In this document: in pieces, positions 44,697 through 53,797 of the stretch
Layout: each line of letters opens with the position of its first letter
How positions within the stretch are numbered: position 1 is the stretch's first letter
Source: Desulfonatronum thiodismutans
GTDB lineage: Bacteria; Desulfobacterota; Desulfovibrionia; Desulfovibrionales; Desulfonatronaceae
Assembly (NCBI RefSeq): GCF_000717475.1
Contig: NZ_JPIK01000018.1
Location: forward strand, 132,374 to 196,373
Reading direction: 5' to 3'
Length of the DNA: 64,000 bases
Made by a program: the position numbers and the translations under genes
The notes under the pieces: generated by a model
The model's input: only the letters and a program-made list of their open reading frames with translations
Databases searched by the model: none
What the model was told of the DNA's origin: nothing

Positions 44697-44847
44697 TGGG
44701 CGAGAAACCGTGGTTTTGCAACGGCTTTCGGGGTGACGGAGCGTGTCCGCCTAGCAAATATGTCGGCGGATTTGGCGACGAGTCTGTCGGACGGAGTCGA
44801 AGCGTCCGGGCAGGCTCGATGGGCACGGCAAGGAGTGACGCGAGAAA

Positions 44848-44994
44848 TCAGAATCGGAAAGCGCGGTAGACAAAGCGCTCGTACACCGTGCAGAACCGTT
44901 GGGCCGTGCAGGTGTTGACCCCGATTTCCCGCAGTCTACAGTAGACGTGCAAGGGATTGAAGTAGTGCTGGACGAAAAAGCGAACGGTACGCAT
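44848..44994 (-). CDS. 48-residue basic peptide, probable gene
   Basis: Reads MRTVRFFVQHYFNPLHVYCR then LREIGVNTCTAQRFCTVYER and FVYRAFRF: a basic, aromatic-rich peptide with three cysteines. The even spacing of helix-like segments suggests a real protein, and similar short peptides are, from memory, found in Desulfovibrio-type genomes. Only a weak AAGG lies nine bases upstream. The remaining parts of 44697-45174 show no gene; a weak resemblance to a cobalamin riboswitch at 45001-45089 is discussed under findings. Confidence 0.45.
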   Translation of the reverse strand: MRTVRFFVQHYFNPLHVYCRLREIGVNTCTAQRFCTVYERFVYRAFRF

Positions 44995-45174
44995 TGATCT
45001 GGGCCTTGGGAAGCGGTGCGAAAAACTTGCTGTGCGGGAGTCATTCAACGTTATTAGTGCAAGGCGGATGCCATCGCCCCAAGGACTCCAGCGTGCTGAG
45101 AGCTTATTGCTGTGATTTTTTTCCCATGTCAACTCCACGTTTAAGAAAACGTGCGTCCCCACTGAAATCCGACC

Positions 45175-46038
45175 ATGCCCTTTTCCGGTCTCAGTCCACA
45201 CTCCAGGTTGAAATGTGCAAAAATTGCCGCGCCCTCTTTCGTCTGGCCGGCGCATATCGCCGAGAACTGCCGGCGGCTCGAGCCTCTGGTGGACGAAGTG
45301 GGGCTGCTTTTTTTTCAGTCCGAAGCCTGTCTGGCCTACACCGAACGCGACCTTCCCATTTGGCTGGCTGAAACCGGCCTCGGGTTTCACGTCCATCTGC
45401 CGTTGGATCTCCCCTGGAGCGAAGGGCCGGAGCGGGCCTGGGAGATCGTTTCCGGGCTGCGACGCAAGACCGCGTTTCTCCAGCCTTGGGCCTTCGTGCT
45501 GCACCCGCCTGAAATTGGGCCGGGACCGGTTTTTACCGACCAATCCAGGCAACTCCGGGTTTGCCCGCCGCCGGGAAATGGCGTAGCCTTCGGCCAAGGT
45601 TTTGACTCTCTCGCGGAGTTCGCCCGTCTTTGGGAGCAAAGGGAAAAGCAGGGTGGCGGATGTTCCGGGGAACTGCTGCTGGAGAACACCAGGGAAAACG
45701 ACCTGGTGGACTCGTGGCCATTGATTCAATCCCTCAACCTGGGTATCTGCCTGGATCTGGGGCATCTGCTGATCCACGATCAACAAACCCACCGTGTGCC
45801 GGGGATCTGGTCCCAAGTGCGCATGGTGCATCTCAGCGCGCCCGGCAAGCCTGGCCCGGACGGACGCCCACGGGACGGGCATTGCTCCCTGGCCGCGCTG
45901 GACCACCGGGGCCGGGCCCTGCTGGAGGAAATCCTGGGGCGGATTCGCCCGGACTGCGTCTTGATGCTGGAAGTATTTGAACCGGAGGGGTTCATGGAAT
46001 CATTGAACATGCTTCGCTGGGTGACGGTTCGCGGATGA
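45175..46038 (+). CDS. cbiR: Cobamide-remodelling phosphodiesterase CbiR
   Basis: TIM-barrel protein of 287 residues resembling CbiR, which hydrolyses the nucleotide loop of pseudo-B12 so that the corrinoid can be rebuilt with the preferred base. Blocks: APSFVWPAHIAENCRRLEPLVDEVGLLFFQ near residue 20, LPIWLAETGLGFHVHLPLDLPW near 62, WAFVLHPPEIG near 103, GICLDLGHLLIHDQQ near 193, VHLSAPG and MLEVFEPEGFMESL near the end, with the His, Asp and Glu ligands expected of AP-endonuclease-2-like barrels. It overlaps cobU by four bases, which strongly supports a corrinoid role. Confidence 0.85.
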   Translation: MPFSGLSPHSRLKCAKIAAPSFVWPAHIAENCRRLEPLVDEVGLLFFQSEACLAYTERDLPIWLAETGLGFHVHLPLDLPWSEGPERAWEIVSGLRRKTAFLQPWAFVLHPPEIGPGPVFTDQSRQLRVCPPPGNGVAFGQGFDSLAEFARLWEQREKQGGGCSGELLLENTRENDLVDSWPLIQSLNLGICLDLGHLLIHDQQTHRVPGIWSQVRMVHLSAPGKPGPDGRPRDGHCSLAALDHRGRALLEEILGRIRPDCVLMLEVFEPEGFMESLNMLRWVTVRG

Positions 46039-46559
46039 TCTCCCTGATTCTTGGAGGAGAAAAATCCGGCAAGTCCGCCTGGGCCCTGGAGCGCCTGCTT
46101 CAGGCGGACGGACCGCATCTGTTCGTGGGCACGGCCGCGGCCCGGGACATGGAAATGCGTCGGCGCATCCGCGAGCACCGCCGCCTGCGGCCTCCGCATC
46201 TGCCGGCTCTGGAAACGGATATCGAACTGCCCGAGGCGCTGCGTCGGGAACGGGCGGAGCATGGGGCCATCCTGGTGGACAGCCTGGACTTCTGGCTGTT
46301 CGCCTGTATCCAGGCCGACCAGGAGGACCGGCTGCGAACCGAGTTTCTGGACTGCCTGCACGAGAGCGCCTCAGAACAAGTCGGGACGCATCTGCTTTTC
46401 GTCAGTTCGGAAATCGGCTTCGGTCCGATCCAGGCCACGCCCGAGACCCGTCGCTTCGTACGCTCGCTGGGTCTTTTGAATCAGCAGATCGCGGCCCTGG
46501 CCGACGAAGTGATCCTGCTGGTCGCCGGGTTGCCCCTTTGGCTGAAAGGAGCGCGGTAG
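46035..46559 (+). CDS. cobU: Adenosylcobinamide kinase / guanylyltransferase
   Basis: CobU phosphorylates adenosylcobinamide and adds GMP, producing AdoCbi-GDP for the nucleotide-loop assembly. 174 residues, normal length. P-loop GGEKSGKS at residues 7-14, His48 in RIREHRRLRPP where the family's guanylylated histidine lies, VDSLDFWLFAC near 82, and the C-terminal FVRSLGLLNQQIAALADEVI with VAGLPLWLKG. Translationally coupled to cbiR, so cobamide salvaged by CbiR can be passed on. The DHH gene follows one base later. Confidence 0.93.
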   Translation: MISLILGGEKSGKSAWALERLLQADGPHLFVGTAAARDMEMRRRIREHRRLRPPHLPALETDIELPEALRRERAEHGAILVDSLDFWLFACIQADQEDRLRTEFLDCLHESASEQVGTHLLFVSSEIGFGPIQATPETRRFVRSLGLLNQQIAALADEVILLVAGLPLWLKGAR

Positions 46560-46560
46560 C

Positions 46561-47568
46561 ATGGGCTACTTTCGATCCTTGGACACGAAGATCGAGGCCT
46601 TGAGCGGGTTGTGGCGCAAGTCGGACCGCTGGCTGATCCTGATGAACGCGGACCCGGACGCTCTGGCTTCAGCCCAGGCCTTGCGCCGGATCATGGCCCG
46701 CAAGGTGGCCGCGGTGGACTGCGCCCAGGTCAACGAAATCTCCCGGCCGGACAACCTGACCATGATCAAGGCTCTGCGCATCCCCACCCAACGCCTGACC
46801 CCGAATCTGGCCGTGCAGTACGACCACTTCGCCCTGGTGGACTCCCAGCCCCATCACCATCCGGCCTTCAAGGACTACGCCTTTTCCCTGGTCATCGATC
46901 ACCACCCACTGGTTCCGGAAAACCCGGTGGAGGCCGAATTCAAGGACATCCAGCCCGGTTACGGGGCCACCAGCACCATGCTCACGGAATATCTCTATCG
47001 CCTGAAGATCCGACCGGGGGAACTACTGGCCACGGCCCTGCTCTACGGCATCAAGACCGACACGCAGAGCTTTGAACGGCAGTTCTCGGACACCGACGTC
47101 CGGGCCTTCCGCTACCTGAGCAAGTTCGGCAACCTGAACCTGCTGCGCAAAATTTCCCGCAGCGAGTTCCGACTGGACTGGCTGAAATATTTTTCCCTGG
47201 CCTTCCGCAAGCTGCGGGTGAACGGCCATTGCCTGCACGTGTTCATGGGGCGGTTGGACTCCCCGGACATCCTGGTGATTCTCGGGGATTTCTTCCTGCG
47301 GTTGTACGGGATTTCCTGGACCGTGACCTGCGGGGTCTGTGACGACACCCTGGTCTTGATCTTTCGCGGCGACGGACTGCATCGGGACATGGGCAAGCTG
47401 GCCAACAAGCTGTTCGGCGACGTGGGCTCGGCCGGAGGCCACGCGACCATGGCTCGGGCGGAAATTCCGCTGGCCAACATCGGCGAGCACGACCCCGAGG
47501 AGTATGTCTGGCACCGTTTGCGTTCCGCCAAGCGTAAAGTTGCCAAGCCTGCTCCAAGCACATTCTGA
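46561..47568 (+). CDS. DHH/DHHA1-family phosphoesterase (NrnA-like)
   Basis: Protein of 335 residues with the DHH catalytic core: NADPDALASAQALRRIM near residue 29 (in place of the common HxDxD motif), ALVDSQPHH near 92, VIDHHPLVP near 110, GATSTMLTEYL near 133 and LLYGIKTDTQSF near 160, followed by a DHHA1 domain whose GGxGGHxxxA-like element reads GSAGGHATMARAEIP. Relatives cleave nanoRNA or pAp, or cyclic dinucleotide products. The first motif has Asn for His, a known variant whose activity is uncertain. Linked to polA, 39 bases downstream. Confidence 0.85.
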   Translation: MGYFRSLDTKIEALSGLWRKSDRWLILMNADPDALASAQALRRIMARKVAAVDCAQVNEISRPDNLTMIKALRIPTQRLTPNLAVQYDHFALVDSQPHHHPAFKDYAFSLVIDHHPLVPENPVEAEFKDIQPGYGATSTMLTEYLYRLKIRPGELLATALLYGIKTDTQSFERQFSDTDVRAFRYLSKFGNLNLLRKISRSEFRLDWLKYFSLAFRKLRVNGHCLHVFMGRLDSPDILVILGDFFLRLYGISWTVTCGVCDDTLVLIFRGDGLHRDMGKLANKLFGDVGSAGGHATMARAEIPLANIGEHDPEEYVWHRLRSAKRKVAKPAPSTF

Positions 47569-47607
47569 ACGTCTTCAGAGCGTTTGCAAAGCGTTTTTCG
47601 CCTTCCC

Positions 47608-50271
47608 ATGAGTCTGAAATCCCGCCTGAACCTCTCCACGGACCCGGTGTTCCTGATCGACGGAACCTCCTTTCTGTATCGGGCCTTTTACGCCTTTCCG
47701 GACCTGAAGCGCTCGGACGGCTTTCCGACCAACGCCCTTTTCATCGTCCTGCGCCTGCTGTTGCGCCTGCATCGCGAGGAACGTCCGCGATACGCCGGTT
47801 TTTTTCTGGACGGACGCGGCCCCACTTTTCGCCATGAATTGTTCACGCCTTACAAGGCCCAGCGCCCTAAGACCCCGGAAGCCCTGGTCCAGCAGATCGA
47901 GCCGTTGGTCCGGGGGGTGGGACTGTTCGGCTTGGCCGCCCAGGTGTCGGAAGGGGTGGAGGCGGACGACCTGATCGCCAGCCTGTGCAGGAAGTTCAAG
48001 TCTGAATGCCCGGTGGTTATCGTCGGCTCGGACAAGGACCTGTTGCAATGCCTGGACAAGAATGTCGTGATCTGGGACCCGGGCCTGAAAAACGAAAAGC
48101 TGGTCACCAACGAATCCTTCCGCCAGGAACACGCCATGACCCCGGAGCAGTGGCCGGATTTCCAGGCCCTGACCGGAGACAGCACGGACAATATCCCCGG
48201 TATTCCCGGGGTCGGCCCAAAGACCGCCATGGGCCTGATGCAGCGCTTCCCGACCCTGGAGGCTTTGCGGGACAACGTGAGCGAGCTGACGCCCAAGGAG
48301 CGCAAAAAGGTCGAACCCGAGCTGGAGCGGATTTTTACCTACCGGGAACTGACCCGCCTGCGCACGGACCTGCATCCGGACGCCCGGCTGGAAGATTACC
48401 GCTGCCGGGAATGGGAGGGCGAGCGGCTGACGGCGTTTCTGCGCGAGTATGAGTTCCGGTCCCTGGAGCGGGAGCTGGCGGCCTTGTCCGCTTCTGGAGA
48501 GACAACCTCCGAATCCTCCGAATCTGGCCGACTGAGCCAAGGAGAGTTGCTGACCTCGAAGACCCAGAAGGCGACGAAACGTTCAGCCGCGCACCGAAAC
48601 CCGAAAGACGACCTTGCGGACGAACAGGCTGTGGAACGAACCGAGGTTCTGCCGAATTTTTCCGGAAAACGGGTCGGGGTGGCCGCGGACCGGGACGGCT
48701 GGCGACTGGGGCTGGAAGGGCGTGAACTCCTGTGGGGTGGAATGGGCAGGAAGGCGACCAGGGAATTGGCTGACGCGTTGCGTCCGGCGGCCCTGGTCGC
48801 GGCCCATTCCTGGAAGGAACTGCTGATTCAGGACGCGGACTGGTCCGGAGTGCCCATGGACCGGCGTTTCGACGTCAGTCTGGCCGCTTACCTGCTCCAG
48901 CCCGAGGAGCGCGACTACAGCCTGACGGCGCTGGTTCGTCGGTACGGTCATGAGTTGGCCGATACCGCCCAGCAGGGCGAGGAATCCCCCGCCCTGCTGA
49001 CGTTGAGCCTGGCTGAGGCATTGGGGCGCAGCGTGGAGCAGGCCGGGTTTTCCGAGCTGATAGCCACTTTGGAGATGCCCCTGGTCCCGGTGCTGGTGGA
49101 CATGGAGCGGGCCGGGGTGCTGCTGGATCAGAAGGCCTTGAAAGCCTTCCTGAGCGAGGTCCAGGCGGGATTGGAACGGCTGTCCAAGTCCATTTCCCAG
49201 CGGGCCGGAGGGCCGTTCAACCTGCGTTCCAGCCAGCAGATGGCCGAGGTGTTGTTCAAACGCCTGGGCCTGAAGACCGGGCGCAAGACCCCCGGCGGCG
49301 GCAGGTCCACCAGCGTGGAGGTCCTGGAGCGGCTGGCCGGAGAGCATCCAATCGTTCCGGAGATTTTGGAATACCGCAAACTGGAAAAGCTGCGCTCCAC
49401 CTACCTGGAGCCGTTGCCCAAGCTGGCGGATCAAAACGGCCGGGTGCATACCACCTTCAACCAGTTGGCCGTGGCCACGGGGCGGCTGTCCAGCAGCAAT
49501 CCGAACTTGCAGAACATCCCGATCCGGGGCGACCAGGGGCGGCGGATGCGGGCCTGCTTTACCGCGCCGTCAGGGCATGAGTTGATCAGCGCGGACTATT
49601 CCCAGATCGAGCTGCGCGTCCTGGCCCATCTTTCCGAAGATCCGCACCTGCGGGAACTGTTCGGCCGGGGCGTGGACGTCCACTCCGGTACCGCGGCCAT
49701 TTTGTTCGTCAAGGAGCCGGAGCAGGTCACCGCCGAGGAACGGCGCAAGGCCAAGACCATCAACTTCGGGCTGCTCTACGGGATGGGGCCGCAAAAACTG
49801 GGCCGGGAACTGGGCATCAACCAGCAGCAGGCCAAGGACTTCATGGCCCTGTACTTCACCCGGCTGCAAAAGGTCCGGGATTTTTACGAAGAGGTGGTGG
49901 CCAAGGCCAAGGAGCAAGGGGCGGTGTTTACCCTGGCCGGAAGGCGTCGGACCCTGCCGGACATCAACTCCCGCAACGACAATCTGGCCCAGATCGCCCG
50001 GCGCATGGCCATCAACACCGTGGTCCAGGGCTCGGCCGCGGACATCATCAAAATGGCCATGATCCGCGTTCACGGCGATGAAGCGCTGCTTGCGAGCGGA
50101 GCGCGGATGATCCTTCAGGTCCATGACGAACTGCTGCTGGAAGCTCCGGACACGGAAAGCCAAGGGGTCGGCGAACGAGTGGCCGAGCTGATGGCCTCGG
50201 TCGTTCAACTGGACGTCCCCCTGGTGGTGGATTGGGGGCGAGGGCCGAATTGGGCCGTGGGACATGAATGA
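47608..50271 (+). CDS. polA: DNA polymerase I
   Basis: Family A polymerase, 887 residues. 5' nuclease domain at ~10-290: DGTSFLYRAFYAFP, EADDLIASL, GDSTDNIPGIPGVGPKTA. The middle ~320-480 is exonuclease-like but lacks the DxE of proofreading enzymes (VGVAADRDGWRLGLEGREL), so 3'-5' activity is probably absent. Polymerase domain ~480-887: TGRLSSSNPNLQNIPIR, motif A DYSQIELRVLAHL, O-helix RRKAKTINFGLLYGMG, motif C LQVHDELLLEAP. The ATG at 47608 is preferred over an upstream TTG. The Ser/Thr/Glu-rich segment near 300-330 is a domain linker. Confidence 0.95.
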   Translation: MSLKSRLNLSTDPVFLIDGTSFLYRAFYAFPDLKRSDGFPTNALFIVLRLLLRLHREERPRYAGFFLDGRGPTFRHELFTPYKAQRPKTPEALVQQIEPLVRGVGLFGLAAQVSEGVEADDLIASLCRKFKSECPVVIVGSDKDLLQCLDKNVVIWDPGLKNEKLVTNESFRQEHAMTPEQWPDFQALTGDSTDNIPGIPGVGPKTAMGLMQRFPTLEALRDNVSELTPKERKKVEPELERIFTYRELTRLRTDLHPDARLEDYRCREWEGERLTAFLREYEFRSLERELAALSASGETTSESSESGRLSQGELLTSKTQKATKRSAAHRNPKDDLADEQAVERTEVLPNFSGKRVGVAADRDGWRLGLEGRELLWGGMGRKATRELADALRPAALVAAHSWKELLIQDADWSGVPMDRRFDVSLAAYLLQPEERDYSLTALVRRYGHELADTAQQGEESPALLTLSLAEALGRSVEQAGFSELIATLEMPLVPVLVDMERAGVLLDQKALKAFLSEVQAGLERLSKSISQRAGGPFNLRSSQQMAEVLFKRLGLKTGRKTPGGGRSTSVEVLERLAGEHPIVPEILEYRKLEKLRSTYLEPLPKLADQNGRVHTTFNQLAVATGRLSSSNPNLQNIPIRGDQGRRMRACFTAPSGHELISADYSQIELRVLAHLSEDPHLRELFGRGVDVHSGTAAILFVKEPEQVTAEERRKAKTINFGLLYGMGPQKLGRELGINQQQAKDFMALYFTRLQKVRDFYEEVVAKAKEQGAVFTLAGRRRTLPDINSRNDNLAQIARRMAINTVVQGSAADIIKMAMIRVHGDEALLASGARMILQVHDELLLEAPDTESQGVGERVAELMASVVQLDVPLVVDWGRGPNWAVGHE

Positions 50272-50313
50272 GGATCGATCTTATTTGACGACAACCGAAA
50301 AGGAACGAACCGA

Positions 50314-51510
50314 ATGCGCAACAAGCTTCGTTTGCTGACCCCGGGACCGACGCCTCTGCCCGAGGAGGTCCGTTTGGCCCTGGCCCAGGATATGGTCCAT
50401 CATCGCAAGCCCGGATTCAAGGCCGTCTTGCACCGGGTTCAGGAGGGGCTGCAATGGCTGTTCGGGACGACACAACCCGTGCTGCCGCTGACTTGTTCAG
50501 GCAGCGGGGCCATGAACGCCGCAGTGTGGAACCTGTTTCTACCGGGCGAGCGGGTGTTGGTGGTGGAGGCCGGGAAGTTCGGCCAGCGCTGGAAGGACAT
50601 CGCCCTGGCCCGGAGCCTGGAAGCCACGGTGATCGATCTGCCTTGGGGCCAGGCCGTTTCCCCGGAGGCGATCCACGATGCCCTGGAAGCGGATCCGGCC
50701 ATCCGGGGGGTGCTGGTCCAGGCTTCGGAGACCTCCACCGGGGTGCTGCATCCGGTGCGGGAGATCGCGGAACTGACCCGGAACCGGGACGTCCTGCTGG
50801 TGGTGGACGGCATTTCCGCGGTGGCCATTTCCCCGTGCCCCATGGACGAATGGGGCGTGGACTGCCTGCTGACCGGTTCTCAGAAAGGCCTGATGCTGCC
50901 GCCCGGCCTGGCCTTCATCGCTCTCAGCGCACGGGCCTGGGCCGCGGTGGAACGCCATTCAAGTCCTGGGGCGTGTCCTATTGCCTATTTCGACCTGCGC
51001 CGAGAGCGGGAAAACTGCTTGAAGGATCAGACTCTGTTCACTCCGGCCATCAATTTGTTGAACGGCCTGGACGTTTCGCTGCGGCTTTTCCGGGAACGCG
51101 GGCTGGGGGAAATCTACCGCAAGCAATGGGCCCTGACCCAACTGACCCGCACGGCGGTTCGAAGCCTGGGGCTGGAACTGCTGGTGCAAAAGCGGTACAC
51201 ATGGGGGCTGACCAGCATTCTGGTCCCCGCGGGTCTGGACGGACAGCGGCTGCTGCAAATCGCCGCCGACGCCTACGGCGTGGTCATGGCCGGGGGACAG
51301 GATCATCTCAAGGGACGGATTGTCCGCCTCGGGCACATGGGTCATGTGGACTTCGCGGACGTTTTGGCCGGATTGTACGCCCTGCGCCAGGCCTTCAAAG
51401 CGTGCGGCGGGCACACGGCCAGCCGGGACTACCTGGAAGCCGGTCTGGCCGCCTACGAGCAAGCCCTGGATCCGCGGAGCGTTCCAGGGGAAGAGCCGGA
51501 GAGAATCTGA
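50314..51510 (+). CDS. Class V PLP-dependent aminotransferase (alanine-glyoxylate type)
   Basis: Aminotransferase of 398 residues related to alanine/serine-glyoxylate aminotransferase and the small subunit of soluble hydrogenase. Visible: LTPGPTPLPEEVRLAL at the start, LTCSGSGAMNAAVWNL near 60, VVDGISAVAISPCPMDEWGVD near 165, and the PLP lysine in LLTGSQKGLMLPPGLAF near 195. AAAAGGAA lies upstream of the ATG. Candidate roles are glycine/serine synthesis or phosphoserine-type transamination; the sequence does not decide. Confidence 0.88.
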   Translation: MRNKLRLLTPGPTPLPEEVRLALAQDMVHHRKPGFKAVLHRVQEGLQWLFGTTQPVLPLTCSGSGAMNAAVWNLFLPGERVLVVEAGKFGQRWKDIALARSLEATVIDLPWGQAVSPEAIHDALEADPAIRGVLVQASETSTGVLHPVREIAELTRNRDVLLVVDGISAVAISPCPMDEWGVDCLLTGSQKGLMLPPGLAFIALSARAWAAVERHSSPGACPIAYFDLRRERENCLKDQTLFTPAINLLNGLDVSLRLFRERGLGEIYRKQWALTQLTRTAVRSLGLELLVQKRYTWGLTSILVPAGLDGQRLLQIAADAYGVVMAGGQDHLKGRIVRLGHMGHVDFADVLAGLYALRQAFKACGGHTASRDYLEAGLAAYEQALDPRSVPGEEPERI

Positions 51511-51570
51511 GCGAAACCGGTCGGGTGCATGGACTCCCGTCCGGCGGGCACCCGACAAGGAAGGTGAACA

Positions 51571-51948
51571 ATGACCGAAGAGATCAAGATCACGGATCGA
51601 CGCGTCGATCATGGCAAGGAGGGCGCGGAGCAAGGGGCATCGGCCGTGGAACAGGCCCAGGCGGACCACCAGGCCGGGGCCGGAGCTTTCCAGGGCTGCG
51701 TGATGCCCCAGGTTTGCTTCCCCACCTTTGTTCTTTCCCTGAGTTCCTCGGCCTTGGTCCATCTGGGCGAAGTGCCGGATCCGGAAACCGGAAAGATCTC
51801 CGAGAATATCGAAATAGCCAAGCACACCATCGACATCCTGGCCATGCTCGAGGAAAAGACCAAGGGCAACCTGGATGTCGAGGAATCCAAATTGCTCAAA
51901 GACATGCTCTTCGAATTGCGCATGCATTACGTGCGCAAGTCGTCGTAA
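51571..51948 (+). CDS. DUF1844 protein
   Basis: Protein of 125 residues. After a charged, variable first third comes the DUF1844 core: PTFVLSLSSSALVHLGEVPDPETG, IEIAKHTIDILAMLEEKTKGNL and EESKLLKDMLFELRMHYVR. AAGGTGAAC precedes the ATG. The function is unknown; the family is cytosolic and helical. It sits 33 bases before argC. Confidence 0.9.
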   Translation: MTEEIKITDRRVDHGKEGAEQGASAVEQAQADHQAGAGAFQGCVMPQVCFPTFVLSLSSSALVHLGEVPDPETGKISENIEIAKHTIDILAMLEEKTKGNLDVEESKLLKDMLFELRMHYVRKSS

Positions 51949-51981
51949 CGAGTTTTTAAATCATTAATCGCAGAGAGAACC

Positions 51982-53061
51982 ATGCAACGCATTCCCGTCG
52001 GACTCGTGGGCGTGGCCGGATATACCGGCATGGAACTGTGCCGGCTTTTGGCCGGGCATCCGGAAATGGAACTCGTTCGGGCCACCAGCCGGAGCGAGGC
52101 AGGCAAGACTTTGGGACGGCTGCTGCCCCATCTGGCCGGGACCGGCTTGGCCGAGTTGGTGGTCACTCAGCCGGACACGGATGATCTGGCCGAGGTCTGC
52201 AAGCTGGTCTTTCTGGCCGTGCCCCACGGGACGGCCATGGACATGGCCGCGGAGCTGCTCCAAAAAGGCGTCCGGGTGGTGGACCTGAGCGCGGACTTCC
52301 GACTCCGTGATCCCCAGGTCTACGCCCAGTGGTACAACCTGGAGCACCGCCATGCCGATCTGCTGGATCAGGCGGTTTACGGCCTGCCGGAGCTGTACGC
52401 CCGGGACATCGCCCGGGCGGACCTGACGGCCAACCCCGGCTGCTATCCCACCAGCGTCCTGCTGGCCCTGGCCCCGGCCCTGCAGGTCGGGCTGGTGGAG
52501 CCGGACGGGATTGTTGCCGATTCCAAGTCCGGGGCCTCCGGGGCCGGGCGCAAGGCGGCCACGGCCACGTTGTTCTGCGAGGTCCACGACACCTTCCGGG
52601 CCTACGGCCTGGGCAAACATCGCCACACCCCGGAAATGGAGCAGGAAATGGGCAAGCTGGTCGGGGCTCCGGTGGTCTTGTCCTTCAATCCGCACCTGCT
52701 GCCCGTCGACCGGGGCATCCTGTCCACGGTCTACACCCGGCTGACCCGGTCCGTCACCGGAGAAGAAGTCCAGGAACTCTACCGCGAATTCTACTCCAGC
52801 CGTTCCGAGACCCTGGGCCCGACCGCCGGGGCCTGGGTGCGCGTCCACCCGCAAGGATCATGGCCGGAAACCCGTTTCACCCGCGGAACCATGTTCTGCG
52901 ACCTCGGCCTGCTGGTGGATGCGCGGACAAACCGGCTGGTGATCGTCAGCGTCATCGACAACCTCTGCCGCGGCGCATCCGGCCAGGCCCTGGCCAACGC
53001 CAACCTGATGCTGGGCTTCGACCCGGCCCTAGGTTTGCCTGTTGCGCCTTTGGTGCCGTAA
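51982..53061 (+). CDS. argC: N-acetyl-gamma-glutamyl-phosphate reductase
   Basis: Third step of arginine synthesis: NADPH-dependent reduction of N-acetylglutamyl phosphate. 359 residues. Family features: VGVAGYTGMELCRLLAGHPEMEL near residue 8, VFLAVPHGTAMDMAAEL near 75, VVDLSADFRLRD near 100, catalytic Cys154 in TANPGCYPTSVLLAL, and DSKSGASGAGRKA near 180. The C-terminal DNLCRGASGQALANANLMLGF is conserved. No other arg gene is nearby, so the pathway is dispersed. Confidence 0.95.
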   Translation: MQRIPVGLVGVAGYTGMELCRLLAGHPEMELVRATSRSEAGKTLGRLLPHLAGTGLAELVVTQPDTDDLAEVCKLVFLAVPHGTAMDMAAELLQKGVRVVDLSADFRLRDPQVYAQWYNLEHRHADLLDQAVYGLPELYARDIARADLTANPGCYPTSVLLALAPALQVGLVEPDGIVADSKSGASGAGRKAATATLFCEVHDTFRAYGLGKHRHTPEMEQEMGKLVGAPVVLSFNPHLLPVDRGILSTVYTRLTRSVTGEEVQELYREFYSSRSETLGPTAGAWVRVHPQGSWPETRFTRGTMFCDLGLLVDARTNRLVIVSVIDNLCRGASGQALANANLMLGFDPALGLPVAPLVP

Positions 53062-53115
53062 TTGTCGGGTGATGAGAGCGGGAGAGCCAAAGCTTTGAGA
53101 GAAAGGGAGGTCAAC

Positions 53116-53337
53116 ATGCCAACACTTGAAAGCGTGAAGCAGCAGTTGGAAGAACTTCCTCCGGAATTGCTTCTCAATGTGGAGTTGTTTTTGAAAAATC
53201 TTCATGAGGATCGTGCTGGTCAGGAACCGGAAAATCTTCTGGAAAAGTTATCCTCATACGCTATCGCGGAGGATGATCTCCCACATGATTTGGCCCAAAA
53301 TCATGATCACTATTTATATGGGGCACCCAGGAAATGA
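53116..53337 (+). CDS. Small antitoxin-like protein
   Basis: Protein of 73 residues with GGGAGGT before the ATG. The start TLESVKQQLEELPPELLLNV and ELFLKNLHEDR resembles DUF2281-type antitoxins with a 'LxxLPxEL' helix. The end reads HDLAQNHDHYLYGAPRK, a motif I associate with small toxin-linked proteins. The stop overlaps the start of the PIN-domain gene (ATGA), giving a classic antitoxin-toxin order. Confidence 0.75.
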   Translation: MPTLESVKQQLEELPPELLLNVELFLKNLHEDRAGQEPENLLEKLSSYAIAEDDLPHDLAQNHDHYLYGAPRK

Positions 53338-53762
53338 GTGTTCGTGTTTTTCTGGATACGGGCTATCTCCTTGCCTTGGTTCGGAAAAACGACCAGCATC
53401 ACCAAGCGGCTTTGGCTGGGGCTGCCCGATTTACCGGGCCATACACAACAACCTCCCTGATATTGGTTGAGCTTGGGAACAGTCTTGCCGCTCCAGCATA
53501 CAGAAATGTGGCGGTGGCCGTGATTGATGAGCTCAAAGCTGACTCACGGACGACCATCGTGGAGTTCAATTCGGGGTATTTTGAGAAAACATTCGATCTG
53601 TACAGAAATCGAATGGATCAGGGCTGGGGGTTTGTTGATTGCTTCTCGTTTCTGATCATGGAACATTATGGCATCCACACGGCCCTTTGTTTTGACAGCC
53701 ACTTCAAACAGGCCGGGTTCGCTACTCCGCTGTTGTCTGAAGCGGCTTTTAGAACCCACTGA
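53334..53762 (+). CDS. PIN-domain toxin (VapC-like RNase)
   Basis: PIN-domain endoribonuclease-like toxin of 142 residues. Acidic residues occur at the expected places: VFLDTGYLLALV (first Asp), TSLILVELGNSL (Glu), GFVDCFSFLIMEHYG (Asp pair region) and CFDSHFKQAGF (last Asp). Unlike the VapC at 30567, the frame is intact. It is coupled to the small antitoxin by a four-base overlap. The RNA target cannot be predicted. Confidence 0.85.
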   Translation: MSVRVFLDTGYLLALVRKNDQHHQAALAGAARFTGPYTTTSLILVELGNSLAAPAYRNVAVAVIDELKADSRTTIVEFNSGYFEKTFDLYRNRMDQGWGFVDCFSFLIMEHYGIHTALCFDSHFKQAGFATPLLSEAAFRTH

Positions 53763-53797
53763 AGTGCTTGACCTCTTGGACATGATATGAGCTTGCC

